Shown here one piece after another: positions 16,624-24,375 of a stretch of 37,152 nt of DNA. Positions within the stretch are counted from its first letter, which is position 1. Every line of letters starts with the position of its first letter. Location of the stretch: the NCBI GenBank assembly GCA_019117125.1, contig DXAL01000025.1, forward strand, positions 1-37,152, written 5' to 3'. The notes beneath the pieces are model-generated. The model made no database searches and was not told the DNA's origin. It was given only the letters and a program-made list of their open reading frames with translations. Source of the stretch: Candidatus Mediterraneibacter merdipullorum. GTDB taxonomy: Bacteria; Bacillota; Clostridia; Lachnospirales; Lachnospiraceae. The position numbers and the translations under genes were made by a program.

Positions 16624-16938
16624 CTATTTCTGAAGAACTTTCCCGATTCGTTTCGCAATCAGTCCAACCAGGAGCGCGGCAGCTACCGTGCCTTCCCGCA
16701 CGCCCACTGCTACCAGCAGGATACCGGTCAGACAGATGAACCACTGCTGCCAGATTGTCGCCGTTCCCACGGTCAGCAGCGCGAACAGACTGACCACATA
16801 AGGTACACTGGATATCGGGGAAGTCCCCAGATTTGCCTTGATTGAAAAAGCTACGCCAAACGCCATGACCGACAGTCCTGCAAAAAGTATAAGATATCTC
16901 TTTAAAATATCAAGCGATACTCTGCTCAATCGAATCAA
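16624..16938 (-). pseudogene. YczE/YitT-type membrane protein with an internal deletion
   Basis: A 104-residue open frame with two or three membrane segments. The first 65 residues (RYLILFAGLSVMAFGVAFSI then KANLGTSPISSVPYVVS and LLTVGTATI) match the N-terminus of YczE-like proteins. The last 28 (GVREGTVAAALLVGLIAKRI) match their C-terminus. Family members are about 210 residues, so about 110 residues in the middle seem to be lost in frame; the joint lies near residues 65-78 (about 16745-16705). The start is probably TTG at 16938 (or TTG at 16929) after AAAGG. It may be a non-functional remnant, or a shortened but still expressed membrane protein; it retains promoter and ribosome site. Confidence 0.65.
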
Positions 16939-17020
16939 TCCTTTCCTGAATAACCCCGTTTATAAGATTACCACAATAAGGAAAGCTGTGCAAAGAAAAA
17001 GGCGGGCATTTCTGCCCGCC
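16939..17020 (-). repeat. intergenic terminator-plus-promoter cassette, copy B
   Basis: Second copy of the cassette at 15431-15514. On the minus strand: terminator of hsp20, then promoter TTTGCA-18-TAATCT (16994-16965), then the conserved block TTCAGGAAAGGA leading into the next gene. Confidence 0.85.
16996..17020 (-). terminator. intrinsic terminator after hsp20
   Basis: Minus-strand perfect stem GGCGGGC/GCCCGCC with a six-base loop, then TTTTTCTTTG; 20 bases after the hsp20 stop. Confidence 0.9.
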
Positions 17021-17040
17021 CGACCGCGTTCATAAAGGCA

Positions 17041-17493
17041 TCAGCCTTCAATCGCGATGGATTTCTTTGTCTCAACAGTCTGCGCATCCTTCTTCGGAAT
17101 GCTCAGTTTCAGGATGCCGTCCTCGAATTTCGCCCTGATATCCTCCTGCGTCACAGCGTCGCCTACGTAGAAGCTCCTCTGCATGGTGCCTGCATAACGC
17201 TCGCGGCGGATATATTTGCCTTTCTTATCCTGCTCGTCATTGTTCGCACTCTTCGTAGCGGAAATCGTCAGGTAACCATTCTCCAGCTCCGCTTTGATTT
17301 CGTCCTTCTTATATCCCGGAAGGTCGATATCAAGCTCATATCCTGCGTCATGCTCGCGGATATCCGTCTTCATGAGGTTTTTCGATGCCTTTGTATACTT
17401 GGGTGCTGTCCTTCCCCAGAAGTCTCTGTCAAACGGGAAATCCATCCAGTCATCATCAAATAAGTTTTCTCCAAAAATGCTAGGTACTAACAT
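17041..17493 (-). CDS. hsp20: Hsp20/alpha-crystallin small heat-shock protein
   Basis: A 150-residue ATP-independent holdase that keeps unfolding proteins soluble. The alpha-crystallin domain starts at MKTDIREHDAGYELDIDLPG and ends with FEDGILKLSIPKKD; the GxLxL-type motif is GILKLSI. N-terminal DDWMDFPFDRDFWG is typical of clostridial Hsp18/Hsp20. Single-gene unit: CIRCE-controlled promoter upstream, strong terminator downstream. ATG 17493 has AAAGGAG nine bases upstream. Confidence 0.95.
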   Translation of the reverse strand: MLVPSIFGENLFDDDWMDFPFDRDFWGRTAPKYTKASKNLMKTDIREHDAGYELDIDLPGYKKDEIKAELENGYLTISATKSANNDEQDKKGKYIRRERYAGTMQRSFYVGDAVTQEDIRAKFEDGILKLSIPKKDAQTVETKKSIAIEG

Positions 17494-17559
17494 AAGTCAT
17501 ATCTCCTTTCAAAATCAGAACCCCGGAACTTTATGTCCCTTCTTTTTTGTTCTAGTTGT

Positions 17560-17588
17560 ACTATAGCACCCGTTATTAGCACTGTCAA
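17560..17588 (-). promoter_or_regulatory. hsp20 promoter
   Basis: Minus strand TTGACA, 17-base spacer, TATAGT. The -35 box and part of the spacer lie within the CIRCE element. Confidence 0.88.
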
Positions 17589-17602
17589 GAGATGAGTGCT
17601 AA
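17576..17602. promoter_or_regulatory. CIRCE operator (HrcA site)
   Basis: Arms TTAGCACTG and GAGTGCTAA separated by nine bases; consensus arms are TTAGCACTC/GAGTGCTAA, so there is a single mismatch. It overlaps the -35 region of hsp20. HrcA repression of this small heat-shock gene follows from the established role of CIRCE. Confidence 0.93.
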
Positions 17603-17674
17603 TTTTTTTGATTTTTTTTGCAACTCCAGTAAAATATCTTTCAATCAAGTGCTCCAATCCGGAATATGAGTATA

Positions 17675-17712
17675 GAAAAAGCGGCTGCTCTCTAAATAAA
17701 GCAACCGCTTTG
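17675..17712 (-). terminator. bidirectional-looking terminator after ung
   Basis: Stem AAGCGGTTGC/GCAGCCGCTT on the minus strand with a 12-base loop, then TTTCT. About 60 bases after the ung stop; the other face also has a T-rich end. Confidence 0.8.
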
Positions 17713-17773
17713 TAGTATGTGCAATATGAAATCGTTTATTGCTCCGATGGTGCCGGTTCCGCTGCCCTTTCCC

Positions 17774-18442
17774 TCAGTCAATCTGCCAGTCAATCGGCTC
17801 AATTCCGTGGCTCTCCAGAAATTCATTGGTCCTGCTGAAAGGTCTGCTGCCGAAAAAACCCCGGTAAGCAGAAAGGGGACTTGGATGCGGCGCGGTGAGG
17901 ATGAGATGCTTCGGATTGTGGAGCATCGCCTTTTTCCGCTGCGCCGGACTCCCCCAGAGAATGAACACGATCGGCCGGTCCTGTCCGTCCAGCGCCGTGA
18001 TTGCCGCGTCCGTAAATTCTTCCCACCCGATGCCGCGGTGGGAGTTCGCCTGGTGGGCGCGCACCGTGAGCACGGTATTGAGCATGAGGACGCCCTGCTC
18101 CGCCCATTTGGTCAGGCATCCGTGGTCCGGAATCCTGCACCCCAGGTCATCATGGAGCTCCTGATAGATATTGACAAGAGACGGTGGTATCTCCACGCCC
18201 TTCTTTACGGAAAAGCACAGCCCGTGCGCCTGTCCGTTATTGTGATAGGGGTCCTGTCCGAGTATTACGACTTTCACCTTCTCAAGGGGCGTCAGATGAA
18301 AGGCGTTGAAGATATCTTCCGCAGGAGGGAAGATAAGCCTCGTCCTGTATTCTTCATTTACGGTTTCAAACAGTTTCCTGTAGTACGGTTTTGAAAATTC
18401 CCCTTTTAACGCTTCATACCAGTCGCCATTTAACCCTGCCAT
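17774..18442 (-). CDS. ung: uracil-DNA glycosylase, family 1
   Basis: A 222-residue enzyme that removes uracil from DNA in base excision repair. Catalytic Asp is residue 64 in ILGQDPYHNNGQAHG, and the DNA-intercalating/catalytic loop is APHPSPLSAYRGF; FILWGSPAQ is the usual uracil-recognition strand. Length and spacing match E. coli Ung almost exactly. ATG 18442 has AAAGGAG upstream. Monocistronic or last gene after hisF, 70 bases downstream of it. Confidence 0.97.
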   Translation of the reverse strand: MAGLNGDWYEALKGEFSKPYYRKLFETVNEEYRTRLIFPPAEDIFNAFHLTPLEKVKVVILGQDPYHNNGQAHGLCFSVKKGVEIPPSLVNIYQELHDDLGCRIPDHGCLTKWAEQGVLMLNTVLTVRAHQANSHRGIGWEEFTDAAITALDGQDRPIVFILWGSPAQRKKAMLHNPKHLILTAPHPSPLSAYRGFFGSRPFSRTNEFLESHGIEPIDWQID

Positions 18443-18512
18443 GACCGTTCTCCTTTTCTGTCTGTATATGTCCCTGTTTCTCTTCCCGTTCCGCCTGCGG
18501 CTTCGCGCCGCC

Positions 18513-19274
18513 CTACAGGCGCACCGGGACGCCTTCTTCCCTCAGATACTCCTTCACCTGGCGTATCTCCAGTTCTTTGTAATGGAACAGCGAAGCTGCC
18601 AGAGCCGCATCCGCCTTTCCTTCGGTCAGAGCCTCCCGGAAATGTTCCAGCGTGCCTGCGCCTCCGGACGCGATGACCGGGATGGAAACATGTTCCGCTA
18701 TGGTGCGCGTCAGCTCCAGGTCATATCCCGCTTTTGTCCCGTCGCAGTCCATGCTTGTAAGGAGGATTTCCCCTGCGCCGAGCTGTTCCACTTTCATCGC
18801 CCACTCCACCGCGTCGATGCCCACATCGATTCTGCCGCCGTTCTTGAAGATATTCCAGCCGGAGCCGTCCGGTCTCCTCCTGGCGTCTATCGCCACGACC
18901 ACGCACTGGCTCCCGAATTTATCCGCAGCTTCACTGACAAGCTCCGGAGTATTGATGGCAGAGGAATTCACGGATATCTTGTCCGCCCCTTCCCGCAGAA
19001 GCGCCCGGAAGTCTTCCACTGTCCGGATGCCCCCGCCTACGGTAAACGGGATAAACACCCGCTCCGCCACTTTGCGGACCATATCAGCCACTGTCTTTCT
19101 TCCGTCGGAAGACGCCGTGATATCCAGGAAGACCAGTTCATCCGCGCCTGCGCTGTCGTACGCCTCCGCAATCTCCACCGGGTCCCCCGCGTCTTTTAAA
19201 TCTACAAAATTAACACCTTTCACCACCCGTCCGTCATTTACGTCCAGACAGGGAATGATTCTTTTCGTAAACAT
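18513..19274 (-). CDS. hisF: HisF, imidazole glycerol phosphate synthase cyclase subunit
   Basis: A 253-residue (beta/alpha)8 barrel that uses ammonia from HisH to cyclise PRFAR to IGP and AICAR in histidine synthesis. Catalytic Asp residues lie in [19 protein letters not shown] (Asp11) and in [15 protein letters not shown] (the second Asp); phosphate sites include [11 protein letters not shown] and [15 protein letters not shown] 19274 has GGGAGAA upstream. It follows hisH by 36 bases; no other his genes are adjacent, so the pair is split from the main pathway operon. Confidence 0.97.
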   Translation of the reverse strand: MFTKRIIPCLDVNDGRVVKGVNFVDLKDAGDPVEIAEAYDSAGADELVFLDITASSDGRKTVADMVRKVAERVFIPFTVGGGIRTVEDFRALLREGADKISVNSSAINTPELVSEAADKFGSQCVVVAIDARRRPDGSGWNIFKNGGRIDVGIDAVEWAMKVEQLGAGEILLTSMDCDGTKAGYDLELTRTIAEHVSIPVIASGGAGTLEHFREALTEGKADAALAASLFHYKELEIRQVKEYLREEGVPVRL

Positions 19275-19310
19275 GCTTTCTCCCTTTCCCCGTATATCAA
19301 AAGCTGCAGC

Positions 19311-19916
19311 TTACAGTTCCACGAAATTTTTCAGGATGCAGAGTCCCACATCGCTGCTCTTTTCCGGATGGAACTGGCAGGCAAATACATTCTCCTGTTC
19401 CACAGCAGCGTGGATATGGGTGCAGTATTCCGTCGACGCCTTCACGATGCGCTCATCCGCAGCCTTCAGATAATAGGAATGTACGAAATACACATACGCG
19501 TTCTCAGGAATGCCCCGGAACAGCCGTCCGTCATGCTCCAGGTGAAGGGAATTCCAGCCCATGTGGGGAATCTTCCGATCCGGCTTCTCCGGGATGCGGA
19601 GGATTTCTCCCTTCAGGATGCCCAGTCCCGGCACGCCCGGCGCTTCCTCGCTGCGCTCGAACAGAAGCTGCAGTCCGAGACAGATGCCCAGAAACGGCAC
19701 ACCCCGCTCCACGGTTTTTCGTATCACATCATCCAGCCCTGTCTTTTCCAGCATCGCCATCGCGTCGCCGAAAGCGCCGACTCCCGGCAGTATCACCTTG
19801 TCCGCTGAGAGGATGGCATCCCGGTCACCGGTCACAACCACTTCCTGACCGAGATGGAGGAGGGCTTTTTCCACACTTTTTATATTTCCTGCATCATAAT
19901 CGATGATTGCTATCAT
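19311..19916 (-). CDS. hisH: HisH, glutaminase subunit of imidazole glycerol phosphate synthase
   Basis: A 201-residue class I glutamine amidotransferase; it delivers ammonia to HisF. Nucleophile Cys in FLGICLGLQLLF, catalytic His/Glu in CQFHPEKSSD. The start at ATG 19916 is chosen because GGAGG lies eight bases upstream; the ATG at 19922 is only two bases from that site. First gene of hisH-hisF, with a promoter whose -35 box lies in the 3' end of the preceding histidine kinase gene. Confidence 0.96.
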   Translation of the reverse strand: MIAIIDYDAGNIKSVEKALLHLGQEVVVTGDRDAILSADKVILPGVGAFGDAMAMLEKTGLDDVIRKTVERGVPFLGICLGLQLLFERSEEAPGVPGLGILKGEILRIPEKPDRKIPHMGWNSLHLEHDGRLFRGIPENAYVYFVHSYYLKAADERIVKASTEYCTHIHAAVEQENVFACQFHPEKSSDVGLCILKNFVEL

Positions 19917-19946
19917 TTTCATTTCCTCCGGTGTCTGATACCCTGC

Positions 19947-19975
19947 ATTTTAACGTATTTTCACTTTAATGTAAA
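19947..19975 (-). promoter_or_regulatory. promoter of hisH-hisF
   Basis: Minus strand TTTACA, 17-base spacer, TAAAAT. The -35 box overlaps the last codons of the sensor kinase gene. Confidence 0.7.
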
Positions 19976-21459
19976 GAAGTGTTTTCCGTTTTCGCATCAA
20001 GCTCAAACCAGAATTCTACGCCGTTTTCCAGGTTCCTGACACCGTATTTCTGCCGGAACGCGCTCATGATTGCCTTTACGATAGACAGTCCGATGCCGTT
20101 GCCTCCGTATTCCCTTGTGTGGGCTTTGTCCACTTTGTAGAATTTGTCCCACAGCTTCGGAAGGTCTTCCTCCGGAATCGGTCTGCCGGTATTAAAGACA
20201 GAAATATGGGCGATATCCCCCTCGTGCCGGATGCGTATCTCGATGCGTTTTTCACCGTCCACATGGTGGATGGCGTTGGTGAGGTAATTGCGCACTACCT
20301 GTTCGGTCTTAAACTCATCTGCCCAGACATACAGTTTCTCATCGGCGATAAAGTCCACCGACGCCTCCGCCTGCTGGATGAGTATCTCGCATCCCGCTAT
20401 GACTCCGCGCACCATGCTGACGATGTCGAACCGCTCGAACCGGACTTCATCGCCGCCGAACTCCAGCTGGTTGAGTGTGAGCAGATTTTTTACCATCCGG
20501 TTCATCTTGCCCGCCTCGTCCATGATGACATCACAGTAGAATTCCATGCTCTCGGGGTCGTCGCTGATGCCCTCTTTCAGACCTTCCGCGTATCCCTGGA
20601 TGAGCGCAATCGGCGTTTTCAGCTCATGGGAGACATTGCCCAGAAATTCACTGCGCATCTCTTCCACTTTTTCTTTCTGTTCAATATCCTTCTGAAGCTG
20701 GATATTCGCGCTCTTTAACTCGGAGATGGTCTTCTCGAGCTGCTCGGACATCCGGTTGAAATTGCTGCCCAGTATCCCAATCTCATCGCGCCGGTCTTCC
20801 TGATATTTTGCTTCAAAATTCAGGTTCGCCATCTCCTGGGACAGCCGGGTGAGCTGCATGAGCGGCTGGGTGAGCCTCCTGGAGAATATCCAGATGAGCA
20901 GTCCGCCGACCACGATGACGATGCCGCCCAGATAAATGAGGAACCGGTTGGCAAGCTGCGCGCTCTCCCGGATGCTGGCAAGGGGGCTCTGCATGACGAA
21001 CCAGGAGCCGTCAGAGAAATTGCCCCACATCTTCAGATATTCCCCCCTGCTCCCGCTGCTCTCCGTCGTAGACCGGTACACTGTAAAATCCGCGTTCCTC
21101 TGGATGATGTCATCGGAATTGATTGTCCGGCTCAGAGGCTCGCTGAGCATCTGCTGATAGCGGGAATCCGCCTGGTCCAGTGTGGAGAGCTGCGCCTTGC
21201 CCCTGCTGTCCACCACGACCAGGTCGATATTTGCACGCTCTGTCCGGAGCAGGAGGCTGGGTATCACGTTCAGGTCCGTCAGGTCCCCGTCTTTTAATAT
21301 GGAGTCCATCTCCCTGTAGGTGCGCACCAGGTCTTTCGTCTTATGTGAAAGATAGTAGGTCTCGAGAAAGCTGTTGTTGATGACGAGCACTGCCCCGAGC
21401 GCAAGGACGAACAGACCGATAAAGATAAATGTGACCTGTCTTCTTATTGAATATTTCAT
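19966..21459 (-). CDS. two-component sensor histidine kinase
   Basis: A 497-residue membrane kinase. Order: N-terminal helix (QVTFIFIGLFVLALGAVLVI), extracytoplasmic domain (about 30-170) with a PAS/dCache-like look, second helix (LIYLGGIVIVVGGLLIWIF), HAMP linker, coiled coil, then H-box NVSHELKTPIALIQGY with phospho-acceptor His about 278, N-box NYLTNAIHHV and G-box GNGIGLSIVKAI. It should phosphorylate the regulator encoded 12 bases upstream. The signal is unknown. Confidence 0.94.
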   Translation of the reverse strand: MKYSIRRQVTFIFIGLFVLALGAVLVINNSFLETYYLSHKTKDLVRTYREMDSILKDGDLTDLNVIPSLLLRTERANIDLVVVDSRGKAQLSTLDQADSRYQQMLSEPLSRTINSDDIIQRNADFTVYRSTTESSGSRGEYLKMWGNFSDGSWFVMQSPLASIRESAQLANRFLIYLGGIVIVVGGLLIWIFSRRLTQPLMQLTRLSQEMANLNFEAKYQEDRRDEIGILGSNFNRMSEQLEKTISELKSANIQLQKDIEQKEKVEEMRSEFLGNVSHELKTPIALIQGYAEGLKEGISDDPESMEFYCDVIMDEAGKMNRMVKNLLTLNQLEFGGDEVRFERFDIVSMVRGVIAGCEILIQQAEASVDFIADEKLYVWADEFKTEQVVRNYLTNAIHHVDGEKRIEIRIRHEGDIAHISVFNTGRPIPEEDLPKLWDKFYKVDKAHTREYGGNGIGLSIVKAIMSAFRQKYGVRNLENGVEFWFELDAKTENTSLH

Positions 21460-21471
21460 AACGCCGCCTCT

Positions 21472-22155
21472 TTAGTCTGTCTCAAATTTGTATCCCATCC
21501 CCCAGATTGTCCGGATGTATTCCCCTTTCGCTCCCAGCTTGCTCCGGAGTTTTTTCACATGCGTATCGATGGTGCGGGCATCTCCAAAATAATCATAATT
21601 CCATACATTGTTCAGTATCTTCTCGCGGGACAGTGCGATGCCCCGGTTCTCGATGAAATAGGAGAGCAGTTCAAACTCTTTGTAGCTGAGCTCCACCGGT
21701 TCCCCGTCTATCGTAACGATGTGGGCTGCCTTATCCACAACGATTCCGCCCGCCTCTATGACATCGCCGCCGGAATTGCCCAGCGACCTGCGCAGGATGG
21801 CATTGACCCGCGCCACCAGTATCTTCGGGCTGAAGGGCTTGGAAATGTATTCATCCACACCCAGTTCAAAGCCCTGGAGTTCATCCCGCTCTTCCGAGCG
21901 CGCTGTCAGCATGATGATGGGGACTTTGGACGACTCCCGTATCTCACGGCACACCTGCCATCCGTCCATCTTCGGCATCATGACATCGAGGATGACGAGC
22001 GCGATATCCTTATCTTCATAGAAGATATCCATCGCCTCCATGCCGTCCCCTGCTTCGAGGACCGCATAGCCCTCCCTCGTCAGGAAGTCTTTTACCAGCT
22101 TCCGCATCCTGCTCTCATCATCTACTACAAGGACTTTTATGTTCCTGTTTTCCAT
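21472..22155 (-). CDS. OmpR/PhoB-family response regulator
   Basis: A 227-residue transcription factor: receiver domain with acidic pocket VVDDESRM, phospho-acceptor Asp57 in VILDVMMPKMDGW, Thr in IIMLTARS and Lys in YISKPFSP; then a winged-helix DNA-binding domain with LSYKEFELLSYFIENRG and DARTIDTHVKKLRSKL. ATG 22155 has AAGGAG six bases from the codon, which settles the start; longer open frame upstream is leader. First gene of the pair with the sensor kinase. The leader contains a long inverted repeat. Confidence 0.95.
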   Translation of the reverse strand: MENRNIKVLVVDDESRMRKLVKDFLTREGYAVLEAGDGMEAMDIFYEDKDIALVILDVMMPKMDGWQVCREIRESSKVPIIMLTARSEERDELQGFELGVDEYISKPFSPKILVARVNAILRRSLGNSGGDVIEAGGIVVDKAAHIVTIDGEPVELSYKEFELLSYFIENRGIALSREKILNNVWNYDYFGDARTIDTHVKKLRSKLGAKGEYIRTIWGMGYKFETD

Positions 22156-22220
22156 CTCTGTCTCCTTACTGCCCAGCCTGTCCCGGCAGGGCTCCATTTC
22201 ATATACTGTTCCGGATTCGG

Positions 22221-22271
22221 TAGCGTCAGTGTATAAGGAGCAATACGGTCGCCCCTTGTACACTGACGCTA
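22221..22271. promoter_or_regulatory. long imperfect inverted repeat in the response-regulator leader
   Basis: Outer arms TAGCGTCAGTGTA and TACACTGACGCTA (13 perfect pairs) extend through AAGG/CCTT and GC/GC with two interruptions, giving about 20 pairs around a nine-base loop. It lies just downstream of the predicted -10, so it may form a 5' RNA hairpin or be an operator. Confidence 0.8.
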
Positions 22272-22296
22272 TCAGTTTATCAGAGAAATATGTCAA
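22268..22296 (-). promoter_or_regulatory. possible promoter of the two-component operon
   Basis: Minus strand perfect -35 TTGACA, 17-base spacer, weak -10 GATAGC. The transcript would start inside the inverted repeat. A weak -10 often means activator control. Confidence 0.45.
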
Positions 22297-22331
22297 AACT
22301 GTGACATCTGTGCCGCGCGCGCAAGATTTCC

Positions 22332-22360
22332 TTGCATTTTGGCGGTCCGGATGATAAGAT
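22332..22360 (+). promoter_or_regulatory. possible promoter of mntP
   Basis: TTGCAT, 17-base spacer, TAAGAT. Predicted start about 22367, at the foot of the following dyad. Confidence 0.5.
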
Positions 22361-22368
22361 AATGCTGC

Positions 22369-22394
22369 CAGGTACAGTGCGTACCTGTTTTTTT
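22369..22394 (+). promoter_or_regulatory. dyad plus T-run upstream of mntP
   Basis: Perfect stem CAGGTAC/GTACCTG with a five-base loop, followed by seven T. It has the form of an intrinsic terminator, but no plus-strand gene precedes it; it lies at the very 5' end of the mntP leader. It could be an operator palindrome or an attenuator. The yybP-ykoY manganese aptamer was looked for and not seen. Confidence 0.6.
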
Positions 22395-22420
22395 GTGCAG
22401 TACAGATGAGGAGAATGAAC

Positions 22421-22981
22421 ATGGGATTACTGGAACTTTTTATCTTAGCTGTGGGACTTTCTATGGACGCTTTCGCAGTCTCGGTCTGCAAGGGACTTGC
22501 CATGCCGAAGATATCGCTGAAAAAAGCCGCCATTGTGGGCGCGTGGTTCGGCGGTTTTCAGGCGCTGATGCCTGCCATCGGCTATGTCCTCGGCTACCAG
22601 TTCCGGGATAAGATTACTGCCGTCGACCACTGGATCGCATTCATCCTCCTTGGCGTCATCGGTGCAAATATGATAAAGGAAGCCTGTTCTCCGGGCGAAG
22701 AGACGGAGGATGACCGCCTCGATGTCCGGACCATGTTCCTCCTCGCCGTGGCGACCAGCATCGACGCGCTCGCCGTCGGCATCACATTTGCATTCCTGGA
22801 AGTACACCTTGCAGCCGCTGTCTCCTTCATCGGAGCCACCACATTTCTTCTGTCCGCCGCAGGCGTAAAGATTGGAAATGTATTCGGCACGAAATACAAG
22901 GCAAAAGCCGAGTTCGCAGGAGGGGCAATCCTGATTCTGCTGGGCGTAAAGATTCTGCTGGAACATCTGGGGATTTTATAA
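22421..22981 (+). CDS. mntP: MntP, putative manganese efflux pump
   Basis: A 186-residue membrane protein of six helices, exporting Mn2+ to prevent manganese toxicity. Paired conserved Asp motifs are [15 protein letters not shown] (Asp16) and [14 protein letters not shown] (Asp about 115). ATG 22421 is preferred over the ATG at 22406 because GAGGAG lies seven bases upstream of the former, and family members start right before [16 protein letters not shown]-like sequence. Divergent from the two-component operon. Confidence 0.95.
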   Translation: MGLLELFILAVGLSMDAFAVSVCKGLAMPKISLKKAAIVGAWFGGFQALMPAIGYVLGYQFRDKITAVDHWIAFILLGVIGANMIKEACSPGEETEDDRLDVRTMFLLAVATSIDALAVGITFAFLEVHLAAAVSFIGATTFLLSAAGVKIGNVFGTKYKAKAEFAGGAILILLGVKILLEHLGIL

Positions 22982-23022
22982 AAACATCCGGGGATTTTGC
23001 AGGAACATCCGAGGATTTCCGA

Positions 23023-23052
23023 TTGACTTTCCGGCTGTTCCTGTGCTATGAT
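23023..23052 (+). promoter_or_regulatory. promoter of the MATE gene
   Basis: TTGACT, 18-base spacer, TATGAT, giving a leader of about 100 bases. Confidence 0.6.
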
Positions 23053-23078
23053 CGTCCTGCAAAAAAAGAATCATTTGT

Positions 23079-23130
23079 AAGTCATATGGTTTTCCTGTTT
23101 CAGAATTCAAACAGGCATATGGCTTTTTTT
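23079..23130 (+). terminator. terminator-like hairpin between mntP and the MATE gene
   Basis: Outer stem AAGTCATATG/CATATGGCTT (one G-T pair), inner stem CTGTTT/AAACAG, eight-base loop, then seven T. If the promoter at 23023 is used, this lies inside the MATE leader and acts as an attenuator; otherwise it terminates mntP. Confidence 0.75.
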
Positions 23131-23160
23131 ATTATTCAGAAGAAAAAGGAGAAACCGACT

Positions 23161-24354
23161 ATGGAAAATCAGACAACACCTGCGGAAGAAAATACATTTA
23201 TGAAAACAAGACCTGTTTTTTCACTTCTCGTCTCCATGTCTGTCCCGATGATGCTCTCCATGCTCATCCAGTCACTCTATAATATCGTGGACAGCATCTA
23301 TGTATCCAGGCTCGGCACAGACGCGCTCACCGCCGTCTCCCTCGCCTATCCGCTCCAGAACGCCATCGTCTCCGTCGGCGTCGGCATCGGCGTGGGCATC
23401 AGCGCTTCCATCTCCATCCACCTCGGCGCCGGGGACCAGGAGAAGGCGGACCGCGCCGCAGCGCTCGGGGTAGCGCTCACCGTCTTTCACTGCATCCTTT
23501 TTATCCTGGCAGGCGTCTTCATCACCCGCCCGTTTCTCTCCCTGTTCACAGAGGATGCCGCTGTGCTCAGAGATGCCTGTGATTACACCTATATCGTCCT
23601 CTGCCTTTCCTTCGGCGCCCTGCTGCAGATTGCAATGGAGAAAATCTTCCAGTCTGTAGGGCAGATGAAGGTCACCATGTATCTGCTCATCGCAGGGTGC
23701 GTCATCAACATCATCCTCGACCCCATCCTCATATTCGGACTCCTCGGCTTTCCCGCCATGGGCGTCGCCGGCGCAGCCATCGCCACGGTCATCGGGCAGA
23801 TATGTGCCTTCCTTTTATATATCATCGTCTATTTCAGGCGACCCCTTGCTGTCCGCATCCGGCTGCGGGACCTGAAATTCGACGGAAAGCTCATCCGGGA
23901 AATCTACAGCGTAGGCATCCCGTCCAGCATCATGATGCTCATGCCCTCCTTTCTCATCAGCATCCTGAACCGGATACTGGCAGGATTTTCTTCTGTGTAC
24001 GTGGCGGTCCTGGGACTTCTGATACCCGGACCGATATTTGCGCTGTTCCAGGCAGACGCCGAACTCCTCGACGCAGGCATCACTGCGCTTCGCATCATCT
24101 GTCTCGGCTTCCTCGTCTCTTCCGTGGGCGTCATCGCATCCGGAACTTTCGAGGCGCTGGGCAACGGACGGAACTCCCTCATCATCTCGCTTTTGAGACA
24201 GTTCATCGTCACGATACCGCTGAGCTTCATCCTGTCCCATTTCATGGGACCGGCGGGGGTGTGGATTTCCTTCCCCGCAGGCGAGGTCTGCGCCGCTGTT
24301 GTGGCATGGTTCTTTCTGAAAACTTACAAAAAGGGAGTGTTCGCCCCGTTTTAA
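23161..24354 (+). CDS. MATE-family multidrug/Na+ antiporter with apparent internal deletion
   Basis: A 397-residue efflux transporter of the clostridial MATE group, with MSVPMMLSMLIQSLYNIVDS then YVSRLGTDALTAVSLAYPLQ at the N-terminus. Family members are about 450 residues. At residues 280-290 the sequence passes directly from YVAVLG to LLIPGPIFALFQADAEL; about 55-60 residues normally found there (a helix with the YMPANGLIQGMRPIISYNYGAG-like block) are missing, in frame, near 24010-24027. The rest of the C-terminal half is intact. Activity is doubtful, since a conserved pore segment is gone. ATG 23161 has AAGGAG ten bases upstream; upstream in-frame codons are leader. Confidence 0.85.
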   Translation: MENQTTPAEENTFMKTRPVFSLLVSMSVPMMLSMLIQSLYNIVDSIYVSRLGTDALTAVSLAYPLQNAIVSVGVGIGVGISASISIHLGAGDQEKADRAAALGVALTVFHCILFILAGVFITRPFLSLFTEDAAVLRDACDYTYIVLCLSFGALLQIAMEKIFQSVGQMKVTMYLLIAGCVINIILDPILIFGLLGFPAMGVAGAAIATVIGQICAFLLYIIVYFRRPLAVRIRLRDLKFDGKLIREIYSVGIPSSIMMLMPSFLISILNRILAGFSSVYVAVLGLLIPGPIFALFQADAELLDAGITALRIICLGFLVSSVGVIASGTFEALGNGRNSLIISLLRQFIVTIPLSFILSHFMGPAGVWISFPAGEVCAAVVAWFFLKTYKKGVFAPF

Positions 24355-24375
24355 CGCGGGGCAGCTACATCGCTG

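Noticed and set aside
22272-22420. yybP-ykoY manganese riboswitch before mntP
   Set aside because: The conserved aptamer core could not be found; only a short dyad with a T-run is present.
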